64,000 bases of DNA from Leptospira koniambonensis (GTDB lineage Bacteria > Spirochaetota > Leptospiria > Leptospirales > Leptospiraceae). The position numbers and the translations under genes were made by a program. Shown here one piece after another: positions 18,477-27,621 of this stretch. Within the stretch, counting starts at the first letter, position 1; each line of letters opens with the position of its first letter. A model generated the notes under the pieces. The model ran no database searches and was not told the origin of the DNA. It was given only the letters and a program-made list of their open reading frames with translations. The stretch spans positions 62,001 through 126,000 of the forward strand of contig NZ_RQFY01000004.1 of the NCBI RefSeq assembly GCF_004769555.1. Reading direction: 5' to 3'.

Positions 18477-18959
18477 CTAAACTTTATCTTTTACTCTTGC
18501 TTGATAGTTCTTGCGATCTGAATTTTTTTTGGGATATAATTTAAAACCTAGTTTTTGGGCTACAGATCTGAATTTTTCGTCCATGGAACAAAGGATCAAT
18601 TCGTCGGAGATTGACTTTCGGATATGCAATGCAGTCGCCAAATGAGCGGCATCCAATGATTTTAATTCCAGGACTTCCTTATTTTTTCGAATTTCCGTTC
18701 GAATATCGTCGTCTAGATTTTTTAAATTGATCTGAGAAATGAACTCACCCAGGAATCCTTCTGCATCTTTAATCCAATTTTTAGATAAATGTTTGGCTTC
18801 TTTAGAATAAATGAAATGTAAACTTCTGAAACTTTCTATCTCAAGTAAGATAGAACCGAATTTGAGATCCGATTTATTAAAATAATCTAAATGGTCTTCG
18901 TAACCTGCCTCTGCATAAAGAATATTTAATAGAAGACTAGTATCTATATATAAGACCAT
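18477..18959 (-). CDS. PIN domain toxin (VapC-like)
   Basis: Protein of 160 residues. The PIN acidic residues are visible: D6 in YIDTSLLLN, E in SILLEIESFRS, D in SLDAAHLATAL, and a late D in SMDEKFRSVAQKLGF. PIN toxins are Mg-dependent ribonucleases. Its ATG follows the antitoxin stop with no gap, the classic antitoxin-toxin order. The C-terminal tail (KKNSDRKNYQARVKDKV) is very basic. Together with the Phd gene it forms a type II toxin-antitoxin module behind sufU. Confidence 0.85.
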   Translation of the reverse strand: MVLYIDTSLLLNILYAEAGYEDHLDYFNKSDLKFGSILLEIESFRSLHFIYSKEAKHLSKNWIKDAEGFLGEFISQINLKNLDDDIRTEIRKNKEVLELKSLDAAHLATALHIRKSISDELILCSMDEKFRSVAQKLGFKLYPKKNSDRKNYQARVKDKV

Positions 18960-19259
18960 TTAATCCCTGTCCGCTTGGTAAGCCTCCTTCCAAGCTGTAG
19001 AGATTTTGGTTTTGATTCCAGCATTTAATAATAAGGATTTTGGAATATTGATTCCTTTCTGATTTTTAGCAGGAACAATAGAATTAGAAGCCACTGCTTC
19101 TTCTAAATATTGTTTGGTAAGATCCGATTTTTGGTCGAATTTTTTGATCTCTGCGATAGGTTGATTTCTGTCCAAAATGAGGACGGTCTCCCCACCTCGC
19201 ACAAAATCCAGAAAACTGCTTAGATTATTTTTAAGATCCTTGATCCCGACCGCTTTCAT
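18960..19259 (-). CDS. Phd/YefM family antitoxin
   Basis: Protein of 99 residues from the ATG at 19259. The N-terminal MKAVGIKDLKNNLSSFLDFVRGGE, with VLILDRNQPIAEI, is the DNA-binding Phd/YefM fold; the C-terminal ~45 residues (EAVASNSIVPAKNQKG onward) are the flexible toxin-binding tail. The frame stays open to 19304, but the extra 15 residues are ungainly (GGYGSYYNG) and coincide with a consensus promoter, so 19259 is the better start. It precedes the PIN gene without a gap. Such antitoxins normally repress their own promoter. Confidence 0.85.
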   Translation of the reverse strand: MKAVGIKDLKNNLSSFLDFVRGGETVLILDRNQPIAEIKKFDQKSDLTKQYLEEAVASNSIVPAKNQKGINIPKSLLLNAGIKTKISTAWKEAYQADRD

Positions 19260-19262
19260 GCC

Positions 19263-19294
19263 ATTATAGTAGCTACCGTAGCCACCTTTGTCAA
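19263..19294 (-). promoter_or_regulatory. Promoter of the toxin-antitoxin pair
   Basis: On the minus strand a perfect -35 TTGACA (19289-19294) and a perfect -10 TATAAT (19263-19268) are separated by 20 bases, longer than the usual 16-18. The spacer holds the self-complementary GTAGCTAC and a partial repeat of it (GGCTAC), a plausible antitoxin operator. The -10 ends only three bases before the ATG at 19259, so a transcript from here would be leaderless or nearly so. Confidence 0.55.
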
Positions 19295-19313
19295 TCCTTT
19301 TCACCCAAAAAAA

Positions 19314-19739
19314 CTAGTTTCCAATCGCCTTTTCTAAAGTATTCCAGGCAAGTGTTGCACATTTAATGCGAGCCGGAATCTTCTTTACCGCTTCCATAGA
19401 TCCAAGGTCTTCATATTCTTCCGAAAAATTCGGGACCTTATCTTCTAAAAGCATTCCTTTAAATTCATGCAGAATTGATTTTGCTTCGGAGATTGTTTTG
19501 CCGTAAAGACAGTCTGTTAACATGGAAGCGGAGGCTTGGGAAATAGAACAACCCTTCCCCACGAAACTAATTTCAGAGATAATATCTCCGTTCAGTTTTA
19601 GGAATAATTCTACTTCGTCACCACAGAGAGGATTCACTCCTTCTTGATGAAGATGGAACTGCTCCATCTTTCCATGATGCCTTGGATTTTGATAATGATC
19701 GAGTAGTACTTCCTGGTAAAGACTATCGCTTAAGGACAC
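19314..19739 (-). CDS. sufU: Iron-sulfur cluster scaffold/sulfur acceptor SufU
   Basis: IscU-fold protein of 141 residues. The three conserved cysteines are in [21 protein letters not shown] and RIKCATLAW, and the aspartate in CGD is the usual zinc/cluster ligand. The insertion typical of SufU between the second and third cysteines is present ([23 protein letters not shown]). SufU accepts sulfur from SufS in bacteria that lack SufE. It overlaps the sufS gene by 17 bases and is the last SUF gene, 54 bases before the toxin-antitoxin pair. Confidence 0.92.
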   Translation of the reverse strand: MSLSDSLYQEVLLDHYQNPRHHGKMEQFHLHQEGVNPLCGDEVELFLKLNGDIISEISFVGKGCSISQASASMLTDCLYGKTISEAKSILHEFKGMLLEDKVPNFSEEYEDLGSMEAVKKIPARIKCATLAWNTLEKAIGN

Positions 19740-20964
19740 GGCCGAAAATCTCCTTCACTTTCTTTAGACCTACCAAAAGAGAATCTACGTCTTCTTTGGT
19801 ATTATAAAGATAGAAAGAAGCGCGGCAGGTACCTGCGATCCCTTTGAAGTCCATAAACGGTTGGGCACAATGATGTCCCACACGGATTGCAATCCCTTCT
19901 TCGTCCAGAATCGAGCCCACGTCATGAGGGTGGACTCCAGGGAAATTGAAGGAAATCACTCCTCCTCTTTTGCTTAGATCGTTTGTTCCGTACAGTTCTA
20001 AACCGCCGAAATCTTCTAATCGATCCAAAGCATACTGTAGGAGTTCCAACTCATGGTTTCTGATCTCCTGCATTCCTACAGATTCCAGATATTCCAGAGC
20101 TGCTCCAAATCCGATAACACCAGAAATATTGGGAGTTCCTGCTTCTAATCTTGCAGGAAGATCCGCATAAGTGGATTTGTCCTTCCAAACTTTGGAGATC
20201 ATATCTCCGCCGCCCATCCAAGGAGGCATTGTGTCTAAGATCTCTTCCTTAGCGTAAAGAATTCCTACACCAGTTGGCCCGAGCATCTTATGAGCGGAGA
20301 ATGCGTAAAAATCAAAATCTTCTTTTTGAACATTTGTTGGAAGATGGCATATCCCTTGGGCTCCATCAATCAATACTTTTGCTCCAACTTCTCTTGCTCT
20401 ACGAATAATAGCAGAAAGATCGTGAATAGTTCCTGTTACATTGGACATCTGAGCAAGAGCGACTAACTTTACTCTCTCGGTGATGATCTCGTCCAGATTA
20501 CTTAGATCTAAAGTAGAATCTTGATTGAGAGGGATAAATTTTAAGACTGCTTGTTTTTCCTGGGCCAACATCTGCCAAGGAACTAAATTAGAATGATGCT
20601 CTAATTCAGTGAGTACGATCTCATCACCTTCGTGGATATTGGTGCGTCCCCAAGACTGAGCGACTAGGTTAATGGATTCAGTAGTATTGCGAGTAAAGAT
20701 GACTACCTTAGCGCAGGCAGCTCCAATAAATCTGGAAGTTCTGATACGGGCCATCTCATATTTTTCTGTGGCCTTTTGGGAAAGATAATATACTCCGCGG
20801 TGAATATTCGCATTCTCCGCTTCATAATATTTACGTATAGTATCTATGACAGACTTAGGCTTTTGAGAACTGGCAGCACTGTCCAGAAACACCAAGGGCT
20901 TGCCGTTCATCTGTGTAGATAGAATCGGAAAATCTTTGCGTATCTTTTCGAGATCAAAACTCAA
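19723..20964 (-). CDS. sufS: Cysteine desulfurase SufS
   Basis: PLP-dependent class V aminotransferase-fold enzyme of 413 residues that takes sulfur from cysteine to feed SUF assembly. Landmarks: [13 protein letters not shown] at the N-terminus, [21 protein letters not shown], the PLP lysine in [13 protein letters not shown], and the active-site cysteine in [13 protein letters not shown]. Group II features and the neighbouring sufU point to a SufS-SufU pair. It follows the Rieske gene by 27 bases in the order sufC-sufD-Rieske-sufS-sufU. Confidence 0.95.
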   Translation of the reverse strand: MSFDLEKIRKDFPILSTQMNGKPLVFLDSAASSQKPKSVIDTIRKYYEAENANIHRGVYYLSQKATEKYEMARIRTSRFIGAACAKVVIFTRNTTESINLVAQSWGRTNIHEGDEIVLTELEHHSNLVPWQMLAQEKQAVLKFIPLNQDSTLDLSNLDEIITERVKLVALAQMSNVTGTIHDLSAIIRRAREVGAKVLIDGAQGICHLPTNVQKEDFDFYAFSAHKMLGPTGVGILYAKEEILDTMPPWMGGGDMISKVWKDKSTYADLPARLEAGTPNISGVIGFGAALEYLESVGMQEIRNHELELLQYALDRLEDFGGLELYGTNDLSKRGGVISFNFPGVHPHDVGSILDEEGIAIRVGHHCAQPFMDFKGIAGTCRASFYLYNTKEDVDSLLVGLKKVKEIFGRVLKR

Positions 20965-20991
20965 AGCTCTGTTTCTCCTCGGTTTCCCATG

Positions 20992-21306
20992 TCAATCCTC
21001 CAACTCTACTTCGACTTCGTCACCCACGATTCTAGTCTTATAGACTGGCAAATCTTCTACTGCAGGCATACAAAGTACCTTTCCGGTGCGAATATTAAAC
21101 TTTGCAGAATGTCTTGGACAGACGATTACGTCGCCTTCCAAATCTCCTGTAGAAATATCCTCACCATCATGGGTGCAAAGATCTGCAAATGCACAAACTT
21201 CGTTCCCCAGTCTAGTCAACCCTACCCTATGGTAACGGGTTTCTGCTACGAATATCTCTCCCTCTTTCAGATCGGAAAGTTTAGCTAGTTTCTGAAATTC
21301 ACCCAT
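20992..21306 (-). CDS. Rieske [2Fe-2S] ferredoxin-like protein
   Basis: Small Rieske protein of 104 residues, similar to ferredoxin subunits of non-haem iron oxygenases. The cluster ligands are CTHDGED and CPRHSAKF (CxH ... CxxH). The N-terminal part ([25 protein letters not shown]) and C-terminal [22 protein letters not shown] match the family. It is soluble with no signal. Its ATG shares a base with the sufD stop (TAATG). In SUF operons of other bacteria a Rieske protein is sometimes found between sufD and sufS and is thought to pass electrons for assembly; that role here is inferred. Confidence 0.9.
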   Translation of the reverse strand: MGEFQKLAKLSDLKEGEIFVAETRYHRVGLTRLGNEVCAFADLCTHDGEDISTGDLEGDVIVCPRHSAKFNIRTGKVLCMPAVEDLPVYKTRIVGDEVEVELED

Positions 21307-22487
21307 TACTCGCCCAACATCCTAGATTCTATCATAGAGGATAATTCTTCGCGAACAGTTTCGGAAGGAAATTCTCGAACTACTTCGTTCAAAAATCCTT
21401 CGACAATCATTTTGCGGGCTTCTTCTTCCGAGATACCTCTGGATGCTAAGTAGAATAATTGCTCTTCGTCTATTTCTCCGACAGTGGCGCCGTGCTCACA
21501 TTTAACACTGTCAGCAAATACTTCCAATTTAGGAATGGATTCTGCTCTTGCAGTTCTGTCTAGAAGAAGGTTATTATTGATCTGGATCGCACCCACATCT
21601 TTACAATGAGAAGGTATATGAAGGTTTCCTGTAAAAACATGATGGGCCTTCTCTCTTACAACAGTACGATATAAAATAGAACTTTGTGCATGGCTTTCAG
21701 AATGAAGAATCCGGACTTCAGTGTCTTGGAATTCCCTCGCTTTTAAGGGAGAAAGGCCTACATAACGTGTCCAACATCCTTTTCCGGCAACATTCGTATC
21801 GTAAAAAGTCTTACCTTTATATCCACCCCAAGAAGCAAGACTCGCATGGAATTTAGAATCTTTTTCTTGGATGCCGTATGTAGATCTAAAATGAAAAGTA
21901 GAATCTCCCAAATTTTCCAAACTAGAATATTGGAAATCCCCATTCGGAGGAGTAAGAAGAATAGTGACTCCACTCATAAACACCAAATCTTTCTGAGAAG
22001 GTGATTCCCATCTTTCTATAAAATTAGATTTAGCTCCCGGGAAAGCATCCACGATCAGAAGAGGAAGAATGATATTTCCATCCTTACATTCCACTTTGAT
22101 CTCAGGAAAAGAAGAAGGATCAGAACCAAGCTGCACATAATACGCATGAGTGAATCTGGAAAATACAAAAAGAGGAAACCATTCTTTAGAATAAAATGAA
22201 ACTGCTAGTCCCGCTTTTTTCAAAACTTCCGCAAGTTTTTCAGGAGGAAGATCCTGTAATTTAGTAATCTTTGCGTTTCCGGAAACAGTTACAGAAGAAT
22301 CAGGACAAACTTTAGTATATTCAGAAATTTTAAAATTAGAAAGACTGATCTTTCTCCAAGATTCCAAAGAAGAATCCGGAAATATAGCAGAGCCTAAAAG
22401 TTTTTCGGCGCTTGTACGGAATTCGGTAAGAATGGATGGCTCCTTCTTCTCCTTGATATATTCCGAAATAGATTCCGCCAAAAGCAT
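21306..22487 (-). CDS. sufD: Fe-S cluster assembly protein SufD
   Basis: SufB/SufD-family protein of 393 residues. The C-terminal beta-helix and tail are diagnostic: [35 protein letters not shown] with the conserved histidine, then [18 protein letters not shown]. The N-terminal ~120 residues are divergent. With SufC it forms the SufBC2D scaffold in other bacteria, but no sufB is present in this window. It begins four bases after sufC ends. Confidence 0.92.
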   Translation of the reverse strand: MLLAESISEYIKEKKEPSILTEFRTSAEKLLGSAIFPDSSLESWRKISLSNFKISEYTKVCPDSSVTVSGNAKITKLQDLPPEKLAEVLKKAGLAVSFYSKEWFPLFVFSRFTHAYYVQLGSDPSSFPEIKVECKDGNIILPLLIVDAFPGAKSNFIERWESPSQKDLVFMSGVTILLTPPNGDFQYSSLENLGDSTFHFRSTYGIQEKDSKFHASLASWGGYKGKTFYDTNVAGKGCWTRYVGLSPLKAREFQDTEVRILHSESHAQSSILYRTVVREKAHHVFTGNLHIPSHCKDVGAIQINNNLLLDRTARAESIPKLEVFADSVKCEHGATVGEIDEEQLFYLASRGISEEEARKMIVEGFLNEVVREFPSETVREELSSMIESRMLGE

Positions 22488-22491
22488 TCCT

Positions 22492-23253
22492 TTAGTTCGC
22501 TCCGTTTAGGATCCAATCGTATCCTTTTTCTTCCAATTCAAGAGCGAGTTCACTCCCGCCTGTTTTAAGGATCTTACCTTGTGCAAAAACGTGAACAAAA
22601 TCTGGAGTCACATAGTTCAACATTCTTTGGTAATGTGTGATCAGTAGAATAGATCTTTCTGCTGATTTATTTTTAGTGATCCCTTCGCTGATAATTCTAA
22701 GTGCATCAATGTCCAAACCTGAATCAGTCTCATCTAAAACTGAAAGTTTAGGTTTGAGAAGAGTCATTTGAAGGATCTCATTCCTTTTTTTCTCTCCACC
22801 GGAAAATCCGTCGTTCACGTATCTTCCAATCCAAGTATCAGGAACTTCTAATAAAGCTGTGGCTTCTTTCAGTTCTTTGCGGAATTCTTTTACAGGTAGA
22901 TCCTTTCCTCGAACTGATTTTAAAATGGTACGTAAAAAATTTCCGATGGTTACACCAGGAATGCTAGTTGGATATTGGAAACAAAGAAAGATGCCTGCTC
23001 TTGCTCTTTCGTCTGTTGGTTTTTCCAGAAGGGATTCTCCTCTGAAAAATATATCCCCAGAGATCACCTTATATTTTGGGTGACCCATGATGACATTTGA
23101 TAAGGTACTTTTTCCAGATCCGTTTGGACCCATGATGGCATGGACTTCTCCCTCACCAATGGTAAGGTCGACTCCCTTTAGGATTTCTTGGACTTCACCG
23201 GATTCGGTTTCCACTCCGGCGCGAAGATTTAAGATTTTGAGTAGTTCCGCCAC
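22492..23253 (-). CDS. sufC: Fe-S cluster assembly ATPase SufC
   Basis: ABC-type ATPase of 253 residues. Walker [15 protein letters not shown], the SufC-specific [14 protein letters not shown], Walker [13 protein letters not shown], and [10 protein letters not shown]. The GTG start has AGGGG eight bases upstream. It is the first gene of the SUF operon; the 78 bases before it hold no clear IscR-type site. A possible promoter (TTGATC with a CATAGT hexamer 18 bases on) is weak. Confidence 0.93.
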   Translation of the reverse strand: MAELLKILNLRAGVETESGEVQEILKGVDLTIGEGEVHAIMGPNGSGKSTLSNVIMGHPKYKVISGDIFFRGESLLEKPTDERARAGIFLCFQYPTSIPGVTIGNFLRTILKSVRGKDLPVKEFRKELKEATALLEVPDTWIGRYVNDGFSGGEKKRNEILQMTLLKPKLSVLDETDSGLDIDALRIISEGITKNKSAERSILLITHYQRMLNYVTPDFVHVFAQGKILKTGGSELALELEEKGYDWILNGAN

Positions 23254-23331
23254 GTATAGGACCCCTGCCTAGGACTATGTTTTTATGCCTGAGGCGGAGA
23301 TCAATAGGAAAGATGTTTGGAAGCCGAGACT

Positions 23332-24576
23332 TCAGTAGGATTCCCAATCCAGGCGGAGAATGAGAACATGATTCTCGCCCAGATTCAGGGTGAATAAGAC
23401 ATATTGACGTTTGGTTTCTATATCATGGAAGGGCTCGGTAAATCCGGAAACTCTGCTGGAATGATAGGTTTCAGCCTTATGGCGGATGAAGAAAGGTTTC
23501 CAAGCGTAGTTATTCCCTACCTCGGTCAGCAATCTTGTCCAAGGAAGATCGTATGCTTCTCTTTTGAAAGTAGGAGTTACTTGATAACCATGCATATCGC
23601 ATACAAGAACAGAAGTAGTTTCCAAAGGAAGTCTGTCCAGGATAGAACCCAATGCATCCGTCATCTTTTCTTCGGAAGAAGTTTCCAGATCTTTGAATAA
23701 ATTTACGAACTGATCCAAGAAGGATTGTTCTTTCCTGAGATTCTCAAGAATTTCCAGGAATCTAAGTCCTGAGAATTTTTCGAGAGAGGTTTTGAGAGTT
23801 TTATTAAAACGTTTTTTGTCCTGAAAGTCCAATGCCGGACGAGAGAAATAAAAACCTTGTAGAAGATTTGCTCCCATGGAAAGAGCGAGATATAATTCTT
23901 CTTCGTTTTCTACACCTTCGAATAGAAGTTGAGAACCAAGTCTTTGGGACATTTCAGAAATTGCAGACAAAACGTTTTTGAAAGAGCGTCTGTTTAAACT
24001 CTCTCTCATAATTTTTATGTCCACTTTCATAATATCCGGATGAATATAACCGATCCTTTCCAAATTGGAAAAACCGACTCCAAGATCATCTACTGCGATC
24101 TTGATCCCTCTTTCTCTGAAAAGGCTTACTATATATAAAAGTTTTTCAATATTTCCCTCGAACTTATCTTCTGTGATCTCTAAAACTAGATCGTTCGGGT
24201 TAATATCATACTTGTCTATTAGATGAAGAATATGAAGACGTTTGATATCCAACACTTCTCCCGTGTAAACCATGGAGAGAAAGTTTGGCATCATGTTCAG
24301 GAAAATTTTAGTCTTAAGACCTGTTTCCTTCACATGTTTGATCGCCTTTTCACGAATGATACGATCAATATGAACTAAACGAACAGTATCCGTATCTGGA
24401 TTATGAAAATGATAACCTAGAGAATGATATTGATTGGATTCAGGAGAAAATACTCTGCCCAAAACCTCGTAACCTATAATATTACGATTACCGACGTCTA
24501 AAATCGGCTGGTAATGAGGGGTATAATAACCTTCTCCCAGAGATAGAATTTGTTGGGACTCGTATTCGGCGAGCAT
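23332..24576 (-). CDS. EAL-domain c-di-GMP phosphodiesterase
   Basis: Protein of 414 residues from the ATG at 24576, which has AAGGA six bases upstream. An ATG at 24624 with AGGG is also possible. EAL domain (residues ~1-245) with catalytic and metal residues present: YEVLGRV for the EAL signature, NMMPN, LEITE, VDDLGVGFSN, MKVDI, EGVE and LLQGFYFSRP. It therefore looks active, hydrolysing c-di-GMP to pGpG. Residues ~270-414 resemble the YkuI-C sensor-like domain (ETTSVLVCDMHGYQVTPTF, ending ENHVLILRLDWESY). No membrane segments. It would lower c-di-GMP, the ligand of PilZ proteins such as the one at 4-5.6 kb. Confidence 0.85.
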   Translation of the reverse strand: MLAEYESQQILSLGEGYYTPHYQPILDVGNRNIIGYEVLGRVFSPESNQYHSLGYHFHNPDTDTVRLVHIDRIIREKAIKHVKETGLKTKIFLNMMPNFLSMVYTGEVLDIKRLHILHLIDKYDINPNDLVLEITEDKFEGNIEKLLYIVSLFRERGIKIAVDDLGVGFSNLERIGYIHPDIMKVDIKIMRESLNRRSFKNVLSAISEMSQRLGSQLLFEGVENEEELYLALSMGANLLQGFYFSRPALDFQDKKRFNKTLKTSLEKFSGLRFLEILENLRKEQSFLDQFVNLFKDLETSSEEKMTDALGSILDRLPLETTSVLVCDMHGYQVTPTFKREAYDLPWTRLLTEVGNNYAWKPFFIRHKAETYHSSRVSGFTEPFHDIETKRQYVLFTLNLGENHVLILRLDWESY

Positions 24577-24734
24577 GCAGATTCCTTCACTACTAGAATC
24601 CGGTTGAAGTATACACACAAGCATATTTCCCTGAAACTGAGTTAGGAATGAAGACGAAAGCTTGGAAAATTCCCCTTTTTTTCTTATTCTTTTCCTACAT
24701 TATGGCAAATTATTTGTTTTCTTTTGTTACAAAG

Positions 24735-24757
24735 CCCCGTCTTAACCGGGGTTTTTA
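24735..24757 (+). terminator. Rho-independent terminator with no upstream gene
   Basis: CCCCG (24735-24739) pairs with CGGGG (24747-24751) across a seven-base loop and is followed by TTTTTA. It lies in the space between two divergent genes, 44 bases before the plus-strand gene at 24801, so there is no annotated plus-strand transcript for it to end. It may be the end of a small RNA or an attenuator in the leader of the downstream gene. Confidence 0.6.
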
Positions 24758-24800
24758 TTCCAAAAAAAACGGCGACTAATCGCTATTAGATGAACATCCT

Positions 24801-25757
24801 ATGAAAGAACATTTAGGCTCCATTCTTCATCCTTCTACATTAGAACCTTTGTTTGGAAAATATTTCGGTCCAGTGCAGATCGATAATTCCAAAGAATATA
24901 ATGCAGGACTTTTTTCAAAATTCAGATCTATTGACTCAGTTCTCGTAGATATACTGGGTGAAAAAATCTTTTTAGAACTTAGGATCTATTCTACCAAATT
25001 TAAATCAGGTGCAAATCTTTTGCTTTGGAATAGAGAGACCGGAAATTTGCAGGAGGTATCTCTTTTAGAAAGTGGAACTTCTTCTTTTATTCACCAAGGA
25101 AGTTTTAAGAACGGTTATTGGAGTTTTACTAAATCGGACAAAAGATTCAATTTCAGATTGGATGATAATATCCGCCAAGGTTATACTCATTCTGCCATTT
25201 GGGAAAAAAATCTGAACTTCCAATTGGATGCACTTGCTTATACTGGAGATAAAAATAAAGGTAATTGGTTCACTCAAATTTCCCCTTCCGGGAAAGATTG
25301 GGTCTTTAAAAATCATTCTCCTGATTTAAGGGTAGAAGGTCAACTTTCCTGGAACGATCTATCCGTTTCTCTAGAAAATGGACTTTTATCTTATACTGTT
25401 TTTAAGGGATACAGCTCCGAAGTTTTTCCTTTGGAAAATAGGATTTATCTACAAATCGGAGTGAAGAAAAAAATACATCTGTATTTGGAAGAGGAAATTA
25501 TAGCCTGGACAGACGGTGAAGTTCTAAACTTAGGCGATCCGGTTTGGGAATCTCAAGGCAAGAAGAAGGTTCTGAAAAATAAAAATTCCACTTTGGAGCT
25601 TGAGTTTGAGCCTGAAGTGGAAGCAAGTTTTCCAAGGCCAAAAAACTTCGGATCTGAAAAGTTTATAAAAACATTATATACTGTTTCGGGCTGGATTAAA
25701 ACCAAAACGAGGAAGGAAAAGATAACAAGAGGAATTGCTCTTTTAGAGAAACGATAG
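24801..25757 (+). CDS. Conserved-looking protein of unknown function
   Basis: Soluble protein of 318 residues, strand-rich, with alternating aromatic and polar residues (FKNGYWSFTKSDKRFNFRL; KGNWFTQISPSGKDWVF; LENRIYLQIGVKKKIHLYL). No signal peptide, membrane helix or known motif. The repeated W-containing strands suggest a beta-sandwich or propeller-like fold of the lipocalin/DUF2804 type, but this is only an impression. It stands alone, preceded by the terminator-like hairpin and followed by an inverted-repeat element. Confidence 0.5.
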   Translation: MKEHLGSILHPSTLEPLFGKYFGPVQIDNSKEYNAGLFSKFRSIDSVLVDILGEKIFLELRIYSTKFKSGANLLLWNRETGNLQEVSLLESGTSSFIHQGSFKNGYWSFTKSDKRFNFRLDDNIRQGYTHSAIWEKNLNFQLDALAYTGDKNKGNWFTQISPSGKDWVFKNHSPDLRVEGQLSWNDLSVSLENGLLSYTVFKGYSSEVFPLENRIYLQIGVKKKIHLYLEEEIIAWTDGEVLNLGDPVWESQGKKKVLKNKNSTLELEFEPEVEASFPRPKNFGSEKFIKTLYTVSGWIKTKTRKEKITRGIALLEKR

Positions 25758-25760
25758 GGT

Positions 25761-25858
25761 TCACGCTAAGGCACAAAGTTAAGAAGGTCTTCAGAGTAAA
25801 AAGAAAACATTCCTTGAAAAGAAAATAAACCTTCTCCCCTTAGCGACTTTGTGTGAAA
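25761..25858. repeat. MITE-like inverted-repeat element
   Basis: Two related ~29-base arms face each other across about 40 bases: the left begins TTCACGCTAAGGCACAAAG and the right, read on the other strand, begins TTCACACAAAGTCGCTAAG, and both end GAAGGT. The same core (TTCACGCAAAGGCGCTAAG) recurs at 57919-57937. The element fills the gap between the unknown gene and purQ. It carries no coding capacity and looks like a small dispersed palindromic repeat. Confidence 0.5.
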
Positions 25859-25871
25859 CTTTTAAAACTTT

Positions 25872-26531
25872 TTAAGAAGCGATCAGAAGATCTAAAACGG
25901 TTTTGCCGTCCATCTCCCCAGTGATCGGATTCATCGCTCTTTCAGGGTGAGGCATCATTCCTGCCACTTTGAAATCTGGAGAACAGATCCCAGCGATATC
26001 ATCCAAACTTCCATTCGGATTATCTCCTGCATAAAGGAACAGAATACGACCTTCGTCTTTCAGTTGTTTGCGGATATCTGCAGAAGCAAAATAACATCCG
26101 TCTCCATGGGCCACTGGAACTCTTAAGATCTTATCATCAGCTAAACTGCCGCTGATCTTATTTGAGTTAGAAGCTTTTTTAAGACCGATGGTCCTGCAAA
26201 CATACTTTAAATTTCTATTACGTATTAATGCGCCTGGAAGATAACCAGCTTCCGCTAATATTTGGAATCCATTGCAGATCCCGAATAGTTTTCCTCCACG
26301 ATCAGTATGTTCTTTTACTGATTTCATCACGGGGGAAAAAGGAGCCATTGCTCCGGATCTTAGATAATCTCCGTAGGAAAATCCTCCCGGAAGAATTACC
26401 AGATCATATTTTTCGGAGAATTGGTCTTTATGCCAAACCTTGTCTACTTTCGCAGAATAGAATTCAGAAAGAACTCTTACGATATCATTATCACAATTGG
26501 AACCTGGAAAAGTGACTACCGCTGCTTTCAT
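25872..26531 (-). CDS. purQ: Phosphoribosylformylglycinamidine synthase, glutaminase subunit
   Basis: Class I glutamine amidotransferase of 219 residues that supplies ammonia to PurL in de novo purine synthesis. It begins [16 protein letters not shown]; the catalytic cysteine is in [11 protein letters not shown], and the histidine-glutamate pair is in [10 protein letters not shown]. Typical length. The start overlaps the purS stop by four bases. The gene order purC-purS-purQ is compact; purL is not in the window. Confidence 0.95.
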   Translation of the reverse strand: MKAAVVTFPGSNCDNDIVRVLSEFYSAKVDKVWHKDQFSEKYDLVILPGGFSYGDYLRSGAMAPFSPVMKSVKEHTDRGGKLFGICNGFQILAEAGYLPGALIRNRNLKYVCRTIGLKKASNSNKISGSLADDKILRVPVAHGDGCYFASADIRKQLKDEGRILFLYAGDNPNGSLDDIAGICSPDFKVAGMMPHPERAMNPITGEMDGKTVLDLLIAS

Positions 26532-26776
26532 TCCGTTATGATCTCCGAACGATAAGTTTCAATCACATGATTTACTAAAAGTTTTTCGCAAAGATTTGCT
26601 ACTGTCTTCTTTGCAGTTTCGAGATCTGGAGAATCCAATTTGACCTCGATATATTTTCCAACTCGAACATCTTGGACAGATTTTTCGCCAAGTTCTTGTA
26701 GAGTGGATTTTACAGTGTTCCCTTGAGGATCGAGAACTGATTCTTTTAGAGTTACGTTAATTCTTGCGATAAACAT
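26528..26776 (-). CDS. purS: Phosphoribosylformylglycinamidine synthase subunit PurS
   Basis: Protein of 82 residues that bridges PurQ and small PurL in the three-part FGAM synthetase. The sequence [26 protein letters not shown] is characteristic, followed by [20 protein letters not shown] and [13 protein letters not shown]. It starts 25 bases inside the end of purC and overlaps purQ by four bases. Its presence implies the small, glutaminase-free form of PurL elsewhere in the genome. Confidence 0.95.
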   Translation of the reverse strand: MFIARINVTLKESVLDPQGNTVKSTLQELGEKSVQDVRVGKYIEVKLDSPDLETAKKTVANLCEKLLVNHVIETYRSEIITE

Positions 26777-27621
26777 TTTAATAGTCGGTCCTGTATTTCC
26801 TTATATGCCGCTTGCAATTCCACAATCAGACTTTCCGGTAGATCCGGAGCTGGAGGAACTTTATTCCATCCGGATTTCTCCAGATAGTTCCTTAAGATCT
26901 GTTTGTCCATGCTGGGCGGAGTGGTCCCGATAACATAAGATTCATGCGCCCAGTACCTGGAAGAATCCGGAGTCAAAATTTCGTCGATCAAGATGACCTT
27001 ATCTTCCGAAATTCCGAATTCGAATTTGGTATCGCAGAGCAAAATCCCGGCCCCAGCTACCAGTTCAGCGGCCCTGGTATAGAGGGAAATCGATTTTTCC
27101 TTCAAAATAGAGAAGAGTTCGGATCCAATCTCATTTTTCATTCTCTCTTCTGAGATGTTCTCATCGTGGCCTGTATCGTTTTTGATCGCAGGAGTAAAAC
27201 TTGGTTCAGGCAGCTTTTCGGATTCTTTCAAACCTGGAGGAAGTTTTTTAAAAGCAAGGGTTCCATCTTGTTTGTATTCTTTCCAACCGGAACCGGAAAG
27301 ATAACCGCGGACAACACATTCAAAGTCGATCCGTTTACATTTTTTAACAAGAACAGAACGATCCTTTAGATCTGGATGATCTTTATATGGAGAAGGGAAT
27401 TTAGAAACATCAGTCTCTATGATATGATTCGGAATATCCTTAAAGTAGGAAAACCATTCTGCAGAGATCTTATTTAAAACTTTTCCTTTGCCTGGAACAA
27501 TCTGGCGGAAAACAACATCGAATGCAGAAACTCTATCTGTAGAAGATAATATTAGGGAATTTCCTAAATCGTATACGTCTCTGACTTTGCCAATATAAGA
27601 AGGTTTTGGAAGTTCACTCAT
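26752..27621 (-). CDS. purC: SAICAR synthase
   Basis: Phosphoribosylaminoimidazole-succinocarboxamide synthase of 289 residues, the step joining aspartate to CAIR. N-terminus [27 protein letters not shown], then [18 protein letters not shown], and ATP-site [10 protein letters not shown] and [15 protein letters not shown] are conserved. It is the longer form typical of eukaryote-like and some bacterial PurC proteins (~290-300). Its start overlaps the stop of the response-regulator phosphatase gene by four bases. Confidence 0.95.
   Translation of the reverse strand: MSELPKPSYIGKVRDVYDLGNSLILSSTDRVSAFDVVFRQIVPGKGKVLNKISAEWFSYFKDIPNHIIETDVSKFPSPYKDHPDLKDRSVLVKKCKRIDFECVVRGYLSGSGWKEYKQDGTLAFKKLPPGLKESEKLPEPSFTPAIKNDTGHDENISEERMKNEIGSELFSILKEKSISLYTRAAELVAGAGILLCDTKFEFGISEDKVILIDEILTPDSSRYWAHESYVIGTTPPSMDKQILRNYLEKSGWNKVPPAPDLPESLIVELQAAYKEIQDRLLKCLSQELT

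Noticed and set aside
24714..24792. Short frame running through the 24.7 kb hairpin (MANYLFSFV...)
   Set aside because: Weak start context and no conserved feature; kept only as a possible leader peptide in the findings, not called a gene.
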